From Tricholoma matsutake (lineage: Eukaryota; Basidiomycota; Agaricomycetes; Agaricales; Tricholomataceae), in the NCBI GenBank assembly GCA_026075535.2, contig AP026544.2, forward strand, positions 12,152,001 through 12,216,000: a stretch of DNA of 64,000 nt. The letters run 5' to 3'. The translations under genes were made by a program, and so were the position numbers. Under the pieces are notes generated by a model. The model worked only from the letters and a program-made list of their open reading frames with translations, had not been told where the DNA came from and searched no databases. Position 1 is the stretch's first letter. Every line of letters starts with the position of its first letter. Positions 44,101 through 53,865 of the stretch are shown here, piece after piece.

Positions 44101-44676
44101 ATGGTGCTGATCACTTACACACCGCTACTTTTGTACAAACTTTTCTGGTCCTCCAAAAAACAACCATTTTCTTATTCCTCTTGTAGAAACACTCCTTTTA
44201 GTGATGACAAGATATTGTATTGAGGGTTTCTTATTAGCTTCAAAACTGAGTGAGAAAATTTCTCGAGCAGACTTCAGTTTGGCGGGTGGTTACATTTTTA
44301 CCTCTACAACTTGCAAAAAAAGGGGTAGTTCTTATCCCTCTTGTATAAACACTCTTATATGTGTTTTGAAGAGGTTGTATTGACATAATACTGATATCAC
44401 AAAAACTGGAAGAGAAATATCATGATGAACTATGGTGTGAATAACAAAATCCAATTATTGTTTCAAGTTCATTATACCTGTTTCTGGCGTTTGCAAGGTT
44501 ATTTGGCCATACATGGGCACAGCAGTGCTCAATCCACGTCAAAATTTTCACATAACCTCAAATGTGCTGAAAAATAGTTCCTGACTGTGATTTTTAGGGC
44601 TAAAGTTTTTTTTTGGGGGGGGGCAGCCAGATTGGCGGTTGCACAAAAGTAGCAGTGTGTAAGTGATTGGCACCAT
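44101..44676. mobile_element. MITE with 36-40 bp inverted ends
   Basis: Left ATGGTGCTGATCACTTACAC then ACCGCTACTTTTGTACAAAC; the right end is its near-perfect reverse complement (CACAAAAGTAGCAGTGTGTA then AGTGATTGGCACCAT). 576 bp, no ORF. Target repeat not resolved. Confidence 0.75.
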
Positions 44677-45216
44677 AGGTGGGATACCTTACAAGGTTGA
44701 AGTCAACAATATTATTGATGGGTGAGGGAGATAAGCAGATTTACTAATTTTTAGCAGATTTATAAGGGTCCATTCGGCAACCAAACCTGGGTTGAGGTTG
44801 AGGTTATGGTACTGAATGCTATTGACCCAGCAGATTCTTTGCAACACGTGACTTTTGGAAAATGCCATTGCTGGAACTTATGCAGATTTTTGGCGAGCAT
44901 TTGCTTGAGCATTGTAGCCTTCTTACATAATACAGTTTTCACATTGATACTGAGACTGTAGGAGACAGTCAGACTCCAAAGGTTTTCTCACAGACCACAA
45001 CTTCAACGCACTATCATATTACTGCACAAAACTTGTAAATTTGGTCATGTTTGTACTTTGATTTATTTCGAATGGGAGATCTTCTGCAAGCCATTCCTTG
45101 ACAACCATGCCACATTTTGGCATGATTCTGTAGTCTATCTTATGCTACTAGCTGAGCTCTAGAGCTCCACGCAATATTCTTATTTTTTAGTTGATCTGTG
45201 AAAATTAGGTTGACCC

Positions 45217-46834
45217 TAGGGCTGCACACCGTACCGTCTGACAGGTACGGCCGTACAATCAACAGTTATAAGACAGGTATGGCTCAACCGTCCACCGTCC
45301 GTACTGTTTGGTAAGTAGAACTCTAACAGTACGGTTCGGGTATGGGTATGGCCGTTGTACAGCCATGGATGGTAGACGGTATAGCATAAAAGTCGAAAAA
45401 ATAGACATTTATGGACTGACTAGTACTGGCTATCCAAGTATTCAACGATGTAGGGCTGCATTTGCCTTTGCGCGAGCTAGATGTAACCGCTTCTTAACAA
45501 GCATTAGAATCCAGATCGTATCGGCTTTGAGGCTTGTGCGGCAGAGAGAAATGGTGTCCCGACCACCCGAGAAGACTCGCTCGACGGCAACAGCAGAACC
45601 TAGATGTGAAGGTGATTTATTAAAAATCTGTGAATGTGCTGGAATGACTCACCAGGAATACATAAAATGTCACAAGCAAGGCAAAATAGGTTTGGGAACT
45701 GAGCTCGTCGACCCATCCACCAGTGAATTGGATTACACGCATCGAAATCTCATGATGTTGGTGTCACCATCATTGTCCGATGCATCGTCAGTGGAAGAGG
45801 TGGTGAAGTTGTTGTCATCTGCATCAGTACCAGAATCGTCTGTAATTGTTCGCTTGCACTTAGGAGCAGCCCGGGAGGTGCAGGGTTGTCCAGCATTAGC
45901 GTGTCGATGTGGTTGAAGAAGATTACCAAATTCATCAAGTTTCTCCGCAGCAATAGCTGCAGCCAGTCGCGCACTACCTGTAGTGACCCGCACTGAACTT
46001 TGGGTGGAGTGACCTGCATGATAAATAAATCTCTGAGATAGTATGACTAATGAATTAAAGATAATACTGTGTTGTGCTGGTTGAATGGGATGATCATCAT
46101 CTGGATCATTATACCATATGATTTTCGAGGCATCAAGCAGTTGGCCATCGAGTCCTAGAGCAGGCTGATCTGCCATACCGAGTGACAGTTGTGGGGTTCT
46201 AGTTAGTTCCATGAGCATTTTATCTTGTCTCGACCTCACCATGATGTTTTTCCCTCGGCGACACTGTGAGCCTGTCCTGATTTTTTTTTTCAATTACACT
46301 GATGTGGCGGCCCCTGTGTTGGTCTCACCTCTTCGATATCGACGATGACAATTGGCATTGCCTGGAAATGCGATCAAAATGTACTCCGCATACCTTGAGT
46401 CATCGATGGCACGCCTAGCATGAGTGCTGTCTGACAGGCTTCACATTATCACTGAATAAAATCAGGGCTTGAAAAATGAAAGAGACATGAATAAGGAAAT
46501 GTGAAACAACAAGATATATTTCAAATCCAAGTAAAATGCTGATAAGTACAGCCAGTATGTGCTTTGCACGGTGTTCAACGGCAATGGTGTGAGTTGTGTA
46601 CTAGTCGTTCAAGATCTGTGGCATGTTGATACGAAACAAATAAAGTTTGTTTGGATGTTCCCGTCAATGCCATCTAATCCCATTGACGGCCGTAGTTCAA
46701 CGGCATTGGACGGGTGTTGACTGTCCCGTCTACCATCTGTCTGGCTAGTCAAGCTGAGCCTCAACGGCACGGGAATGGCTACCGTACTATGGGACCATCT
46801 ATGCCGTACTATACAGTCACGGTGTGCAGCCCTA
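45217..46834 (-). mobile_element. internally deleted hAT element
   Basis: Exact 8 bp repeat GTTGACCC at 45209-45216 and 46835-46842. Ends TAGGGCTGCACACCGTACCG and, inverted, TAGGGCTGCACACCGTGACT. It inserted into the left arm of the foldback element. Contents: first and last parts of a transposase reading on the minus strand. Confidence 0.93.
45440..46176 (-). pseudogene. hAT transposase remnant, N-terminal part fused to dimerisation domain
   Basis: The N-terminal part, from about ATG 46176, has IIWYNDPDDDHP. A probable 54 bp intron (GTATTATC...ATCATGCAG) leads to HSTQSSVRVTTGSARLAA, then an acidic DDSGTDADDNN region. After a gap the same strand encodes SAVAVERVFSGGRDTISL and ADTIWILMLVKK, matching the hAT C-terminal dimerisation motif. 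The catalytic RNase H-like core is absent, so the element can only move in trans. Confidence 0.7.
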
Positions 46835-47443
46835 GTTGACCCCTGCCAATTATTTGTGTGTGCGAACAATATCTCAAGAACTAGTGACTCACAACCTCAA
46901 TTATTTGCAGGGGACATCCTCACCTAGGTTACCCTTGACACTGTACCACTCTCAGCTTGTGTTTCTGACCATTAGTTCTTGAGATAATTGTTTGCACACA
47001 CACATAATTGGCAAGGGTCAACCTAATTTTCACAGATCAACTAAAAAATAAAACTATTGTGTGGAGCTCTAGAGCCCAGTTAGTAACATAAGATAGACTA
47101 TAGAATCATGCCAAAATGTGGCATGGTTGTCGAGGAATGGCTTGCAGACGATTTCCCATTCTAAATAAATCAAAGTACAAACATGACCAAATTTACAAGT
47201 TTTGCCAGTCACGCAGTAATATGATAGTGTGTTGAAGTTGTGGTCTGTGAGAAAACCTTTTACCATCCTTTGGAGTCTGACTGTCTCCTACAGTCTCAGT
47301 ATCAATGTGAAAACTGTATTATGTAAGAAGGCTACAATGCTCAAGCAAACACTCACCAAAAATCTGCATAAGTTCCAGCAATGGCATTTTCCAAAAGTCA
47401 CATGTTGCGAAGAATCTGCTGGGTCAATAGCATTCAGTGGTTA

Positions 47444-47806
47444 TGGTTAGAGTATGTAAGCATCAAAACATGATATAAGTCATGTGTCATCCATCACCTA
47501 TGGGAGATGTAGCTTACATAGAGTTCCTCACATCATTGGGAACAGTTATTAAAAGTAGATTAGTAATTTACAATAAATACTTATTTTGCAAATGTAATGA
47601 AAGATCTGTGTGAACTGCCTGCTCACCATCAACCAACAATCACTAGGCATCAAAAACATTGCCCCCATACTTCTGAATGATTCCAAGAACCAAATAACTT
47701 TCGTGAAGCAATGAAGCATGTCAAAAAACAACAGCATCCCCCACGGATGATGGATGACACATGACTTATATCATGTTTTGATGCTTACATACTCTAACCA
47801 TAACCT
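47444..47806. mobile_element. 363 bp palindromic MITE in the foldback right arm
   Basis: The first about 57 bp (TTATGGTTAGAGTATGTAAG, CATCAAAACATGATATAAGT, CATGTGTCATCCATC) are the exact reverse complement of the last. GGTTATGG at both edges suggests insertion at that word of the arm. Confidence 0.7.
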
Positions 47807-47914
47807 CAACCTCAACCCAGGTTTGGTTGCCAACCAGACCCTAAGTTACTACAGATCAGTAGCTGTGACATGATAGGATCATGTCAACTAATATGTGACA
47901 TACTGTGGGAAGGT

Positions 47915-48308
47915 TAGATGAGGCGAAATGGTCACACACTGGCCTATCATAAACATGTACAAGCAATACACCAGAAGGGGAAAGTTGTGGCCTCAGTAGG
48001 CAGGGGATACACCACTGGGGTACATCCTACAAAGAAATAATATACATTAAAAAAGGTGTGTATCAGAGTCTCTTTGTAATAACTGCTGTAGAGCTTTTGA
48101 TTTTTCTGTAAAAAGAGTTGTCACATGTCCCAAAAAGTAAAATACCTCATTCAATTGTATCACCTTCTATCTTCACCTGGCTTCTCATACCTGTAGGTTA
48201 CAGTAGAGTATCTGGCTATTCAAACATAAGTTACACATATAACATGTAAAGACTTGATTCTCTTGTTTAAATGAAGCTATATTAGTTAATTGTCACATCA
48301 CCTCTGGG
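47915..48308. repeat. right arm of the 6.7 kb inverted-repeat element
   Basis: Counterpart of 41650-42025. It is cut at CCTCTGGGA by the 5' LTR of copia-2, so its outer end is lost on this side. Confidence 0.85.
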
Positions 48309-48309
48309 A

Positions 48310-48545
48310 TGTTGAAATTAATCCCAGTGATGCATGCTGTATACATGAGGCAATACATGCAGTAAACACATTCCTGAGTCATGTGACGTCCTTATTATTA
48401 TGTATATAAGGAGAACCTGTACCATAGTAGGAATACAGTGTTCTTACCTCTGCTAACCCTAGCTGTAAGTCTAAGTAAACCCCAGGTAGGTTGTAAGGAA
48501 CGTGTTGTCTCTTCCACTGTGCAGCGTATATAGTCTGCTCCAACA
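48310..48545 (+). repeat. 5' LTR of copia-2 (236 bp)
   Basis: TGTTGAAATTAATCCCAGTG...GTCTGCTCCAACA, with TGTTG/CAACA inverted ends. TATATAAGG at about 48402 is a plausible TATA element. Confidence 0.88.
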
Positions 48546-48559
48546 GGTTATGGGCCCTG
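48546..48559 (+). other. primer-binding site of copia-2
   Basis: GGTTATGGGCCCTG immediately after the LTR, identical to copia-1 despite unrelated LTRs; see the copia-1 site for the tRNA inference. Confidence 0.65.
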
Positions 48560-48794
48560 CTGGGCACGTCACAAACGCGCCTTAATTGGCTGCGAACGAC
48601 GTTGACTTCATTGTCTCCAAATTATAACCTTGCGCTCTTCATGAGCTGCATTGCACTCCCTGCGAGCTGCACATAAAACCTAGGTTGACTAGGGTTAACC
48701 ACTCTGAAGGAGTGTTTTCTCCTGAGAACGTTAAACGTGTTTTATTGAGTAAAAAGACTGATTGAGTGTTTTTAACAGCTGCCACCACAAAATC

Positions 48795-51110
48795 ATGTCT
48801 TCAACTCTTGAGAAACTCGTTCAAACTTTCGACGGATCAAATTACATTCAATGGGCTGACTCAATGAAGGCGTGGCTCAGGTCTCAGGGCCTCTGGCAAA
48901 TAACTAGCAGGGCGGAGCAAAAACTGCCCCCGGCGCCTCCCTTGACGGCAACGAATGCTACTTTGGTAGTGGATGCTAATGCCAAGCTCCAGACCTGGAG
49001 CAACAAAAATGACCAGGCCATTGGTAGCCTAGTGCTCCGCCTGGCCCCCTCCATTCGGCAGCGTGCCAACTCAAAGGACACTGCTGAGGAGGTGTGGGAT
49101 CTCATCTGCACCAATTATGGTGTGGACGGCCCCTCCCAAGTCTTCACAGACTTTAGGTCTGCAATAGCGATCAAGATCCCAGCTGCAAACCCTGCACCGG
49201 AGATTGCTAGAATGGCAGACAAATTTGAGCGCCTTATGGCTGCTAACGTCGCCATCCCCGAGCTAGTGCAAGCAATGATTCTACTTGCTGTGATGCCGTG
49301 CGAGTATGATTCCTTGTCCGCAACAGTCCTTAACACGACCGCTACTAGCGCCTTGACATTTAAACATGTCAAGGACTCCATTGTCGCTGAAGCCTCAAGG
49401 CGCACAGCAGTAGGAAAGCCCGCTGGCCAGCCTCAGGCCAACAAACTTTCTGCTGTTAAGCGCAAAGGGGGAAACCCCAAATGGCAGCCCAAAGAAGGGC
49501 AAAACAGCAACGGAGACTCGTCCCGAAAGCGTGGACAACGTGGGGACAGAAAGACTAAGGAGGAGAAGCCGAAGGATAAACATACCCACCTCGCCTCCAA
49601 AGCCTATACCACCATAAATGGTAATGGCACCATCATACCGCCGATGCCGCTTATACAGCGCATCGAAAGACATGAACACACTCCCACAAGGGATCCTCGC
49701 CGCCGACCGCCTGCACAGGCATATACGGGCGTGGCCTCTACCTCTCGTTCGGTTTATGCCGAATATCAGCAAGCTCGGGACACCCTCGAGCAAATGCAAC
49801 TTCTGTGCAGCGCGAAAAATCTGCGACTGCTGGAAGAGCACCTGACACTGCAAGAAGGAAAGAGAAGAGGGATAGAACCAGAACCCGAGTGTAGGATCGA
49901 GGAGGTAGAAGATGATACCGTCTCCCTTGGATCTGAACCTCCGGTGTCTGATGAGGAAGTGTGGAAAGCCGTCGACGAAATGCTCGTCGATGAACCCCTT
50001 GATACAGGGGCATATGATGACAGGTCAGTCCTTTTCCCTGCCACAAGCACTAAGATTAATATTCCTATGAATACAGCGAACTTTTCATGTGAAATTTTAC
50101 CGCTATTAAATGTATCATGGAATTATTTAGATCTTAATATATGTGCTATGTGTGCAAAGGGAGATTGTAAGAAAGGTGCCGACTGGATCATCGATTCAGG
50201 CGCATCAAAACACTTCACTGGTGAAATAAAAGATTTCGCTTCTTACGAGCCTTTACCGAGAAAGGACTCTACCTTGGTCCAAACGGCCACTGGTACTACT
50301 CATATAGTAGGAAAAGGAGCAGTCTTCATTAAACACCAGGTAGTATGTCACGGGAAGTCAGAGACGCATGAAACGCGGTTATACCCCATCTACTACATAC
50401 CCAACATTAATACTCGATTGATGTCAATGGGGGTCTTTTTACAAGACGGAAGTGATGTACGTGGTTCCTCCGCACACATTTCATTTATCGAGCATGGAAA
50501 CCCAATCATGCATTGTGTCCCTCTAAGGAGGAAAGACATGATCTATTGGGCTCGGACTCATATATTGAGCACCAAAAAGGTTAATGTCACAACCATTTAT
50601 GTCGCTGACTACTTGACTTGGCATAGGCGACTTGGACACCCATCCAAAGAGGCGCTAGGGAAAATGCCTAAAAGCACCATAAAATTCCCAAGGAATTTAA
50701 TTATTCCTAAAGACAAAATTATATGTCCAGGGTGTGCAGAAGGGAAAATGACCTCAAAATCTTTTCCCGAGTCGGACTCACAAGCTGACAAATCCTTTGA
50801 ATTAATACATTCTGACCTAAAGGAACTCCCGGTACTATCGTACCACAAACATAAATACTTCATTGTATTTCTGGATGACAAAATGTCACATATTTGGGTC
50901 CAATGTCTCAGAAAGAAATCTGACGCTGCTGCAGCGATTAGACAATTTCAAGCGATGGCTAAAACCCAATATGGCACTACAATCAAGCGCTGGCGTGTCA
51001 ATCCAGGGGGGGAGTTCAAAGATCATGAGCTACAAAAACAGCTCAAGGACTTAGGCATCAAAATAGAGATGTATGCACCCCATGTTCATCAACAGAACAG
51101 GCGCGCTCTG
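48795..51110 (+). pseudogene. copia-2 gag, protease and integrase N-terminal half
   Basis: I start at MSSTLEKLVQTFDGSNYIQW; an upstream in-frame ATG at 48762 is less like the family. The gag-like domain is about residues 1-220, followed by a Lys/Arg/Gly-rich tract in place of a zinc knuckle. Protease WIIDSGASKHF; pre-integrase LTWHRRLGHPS; integrase zinc CPGCAEGKM; core IHSDLKEL and FLDDKMSH. No stop interrupts 770 codons. The frame is lost at HQQNRRALQ, where the family box reads with a Gly and a longer A-E-R stretch, so several bases were deleted. Confidence 0.9.
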
Positions 51111-53650
51111 CAATAATGGAAAAGTCGCAAACCTTGCGATTCACCGCTTGTCTACCACAATCATGGTGGGAATTTTGCATAGAACATGCAACACATTTAT
51201 ACAACCGAACCCCAATAAGGTGCCTGAAATGGCTGACACCTTTTGAGGACCTGACAAAGGTCCGCCCAGATCTAAACAATCTGAAGGTCTTCAGTTGCGG
51301 TGCTTATGTCTATCTACCAAAGGAAAAACGTCCAACAACATTATCTCCTCGATCGGAGTTAATGACGTACCTTGGAGTAGAAGATGGCATTAAAGCATAT
51401 CGTTTCATGCGACAAAATGGCGCAATATTCATTGGTGCCACGGCACTATTTGATGAAACGATGTTCCCATGCTGTCCCGGAGCTAAAGCTCCTGCCAAGA
51501 CAGACCTTGGTAATTTTCCACCTCCAGAACCAGAAGATGACGACCACTCATCTGGAACGGATGGCGATGACCCTATACCGCCACAAAATCTGCCCCTTCC
51601 TCCATCATCAGAAGATGATGATGATGATTTACCAAGTGAGCAAAAGGTGCATGACGATGCGACTAACGCTCCTCCTCCGCCGCCTCCAGTTAACACTGAG
51701 GACTTTCATCCAAGATGTGAAGATCAACAGGAATGGCAGCAATTGCCCCGTCGATCAGGCAGGCAGAGGAAAATCCCAAACCGTCCCGGCAATACCTATG
51801 GAGAACAGCGACTCCCCTCTGACATAGAGAGAGACATTGCGCATGATCGATATTGGAAGAAGTCTGTGGGTCAAGATTCGGATCATAACCGAACACGACC
51901 ACGACCTCAACAGCAAGAACCAGTTGCTGGACCAAGTTCGGCACCCCATGAGAGTGTGCCCAATTCCAATAATCAAGAACATGATTACCCAATGGGGGAA
52001 CCGGACGAAGCAGGTTATATTAAAAAGATAACCAAGGAAGGTGGAGATGAGCTTATCCGCTGGCTGTTATCAAAAGCAATCACACCATCAAGCGGAAAAA
52101 GCCTAGTTCCAAACCAATTTCGCGATATTGCGCGCCTACCCCAGCAGCAGCAACTTGAGTGGAAACAGGCTTGTCGTGAAGAGTTAGAGGCTCTTCACAA
52201 GCGACAAGTCTATGATATCGTCGATCTTCCACATGATCGGAAAACGATCAAAAATAGATGGGTTTTCTCCGTGAAATCGGACAGAAGAAAACGAGCCAGA
52301 CTCGTGGCCAAAGGCTTTTCACAAGTCGAAGGCGTTGACTTTGATGATATTTTCTCACCAGTAGTCCGCTACGAGACCGTACGCCTCATGTTTGCCCTTG
52401 CATCTCTAGAAGGCATGTATATGACCGGTCTAGATGTAAAAACCGCATTTTTATATGGCAAACTTGATGAGGAGATCTATATGGATCAACCTGAGGGTTT
52501 CAGACTCGAGGGTAAAGAGCGCAAAGTAATGCGCTTACGCCGAGCATTGTATGGCCTTAAACAGGCTTCACTAGCATGGTGGAAAGAGCTAGAGGCATTT
52601 ATGCGCACCATTGGGTTTGTGCGTGCCAGCTCCGATGCCGGAATCTTCATACACAAGGATCCTAAGACAGGCAGCATCATTATTGTGCTAGTCTATGTTG
52701 ATGATGGCTTGTTCATGGGCAAGAACAAGAAACTTGTGGATGAAAAGAAGAAGGCTTGCCTGAAGCATTGGGAGTGCCGTAGTACTGAAAAAGTCATGGA
52801 ATTCTTAGGCATGCGCATCACCCAGACCGCTACAAAAGTCAAACTCGATCAAACAGAATATCTTGCCAAAGTGCTCGAGAGGTTCGAGATGACAAATGCC
52901 AAAGTTGCCCCCACTCTGCTCCTGACTGGCTACAAACCGTCGGAGAACACAGCGACACCAAACGTGGTGCTTAGATCAAAATATCAGTCTGTGATCGGAT
53001 CTTTATTGTATCTGATGCTTGGAACGCGACCTGATATCGCTTACGCGGTAATCAAGATGTCGCAATTCTCGGCTAATCCTAGCCAAGAACATCTAGACAA
53101 AGCAATGTACATAATGCGCTATCTGGTGGGAACCCAGAAGTACAGTATAGTCTACGATGGAGAGAAATCCGAGGGGCTGCAGGCCTTCACAGATTCTGAT
53201 TGGGCAGCTGACACTGTCAAGCGCCGATCTACAACGGGTTACTTTGCTACTCTGGCGAGTGGCATTGTGTGCTGGCAGTCCCGTTTACAAAAAACTGTAG
53301 CACTGTCATCCACAGAAGCCGAATATATGGCTCTCTCTGACACTTGTCAGCAGATAGTGTGGATAGAGTCCTTATTCCAGGAACTTGGATATACACTGAA
53401 GCGCGTACCAATCTGTGCTGATAATCAGGGATCCATCTTTATTGGATCAAATCCAGTTCAGGAAAGAAGGACCAAACATATAGACATTCGCTACCACTAC
53501 ACCCACGAATGCATAGAAAATGACAAAGTCACAGTCGTTTTCATTCCTGGAAGTGATAATCTGGCTGACATGTTCACAAAGAACCTTGGCGCCGTCCTAT
53601 TCAGGAAATTTAGAGACTCTCTCGGAATTACTTTCAAGATTCAAACTTAG
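51111..53650 (+). pseudogene. copia-2 integrase C-terminal half, RT and RNase H
   Basis: It continues the integrase (EKSQTLRFTACLPQSWWEF) in another frame, then an acidic/proline linker (about residues 140-300). RT has RWVFSVKSDRRKRARLVAKG, GLDVKTAFLYGKLDEEIYM and the active site VYVDDGLF. RNase H has FTDSDWAAD and LSSTEAEYMAL, and the end is DNLADMFTKNLG. All catalytic residues are present and there is no stop over 844 codons. Only the upstream frame break and the damaged 3' LTR keep this element from being whole. Confidence 0.92.
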
Positions 53651-53682
53651 CTGCTTAGAGCGCTGTACAGTTTGAGGGGGGG

Positions 53683-53735
53683 TGTTGAAATTAATCCCAG
53701 TGATGCATGCTGTATACATGAGGCAATACATGCAG
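53683..53735 (+). repeat. 53 bp remnant of the copia-2 3' LTR
   Basis: Identical to the first 53 bp of the 5' LTR, preceded by the polypurine tract TTTGAGGGGGGG, then CATACGCATGTTACTGC, which is not in the 5' LTR. Confidence 0.9.
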
Positions 53736-53865
53736 CATACGCATGTTACTGCACTTACTGTATCACTTATCACCAGTACTTCATCATCAATGAAAATAAC
53801 ATACTACTCCATGTATTTCAACTAATCCTACTGTGACTGCATAATATCTAACATGATTTGTAGAT

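Larger units (their letters stand above)
44765..47842. mobile_element. foldback element split by a hAT insertion
   Basis: Outer ends AGGGTCCATTCGGCAACCAA and, inverted, AGGGTCTGGTTGGCAACCAA, both continuing ACCTGGGTTGAGGTTGAGG. The left arm 44765-45216 continues at 46843-46881; the right arm is 46973-47450, giving arms of about 490 bp around a loop of about 90 bp. A smaller palindromic MITE sits near the outer end of the right arm. Confidence 0.8.
48310..53735 (+). mobile_element. copia-2: nearly intact Ty1/copia element with a truncated 3' LTR
   Basis: The 5' LTR is 48310-48545. The coding region is open except for one frame break near 51090-51113. The 3' LTR is only 53 bp (53683-53735) and then unrelated sequence follows. 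The expected right-hand flank (the missing end of the inverted-repeat arm) is not present after it, so a deletion or rearrangement removed the rest of the LTR and the flank. Confidence 0.9.

Noticed and set aside
45308..45916. 202-codon plus-strand ORF inside the hAT element
   Set aside because: The minus strand of the same region encodes the recognisable hAT dimerisation domain; the plus frame is its shadow.
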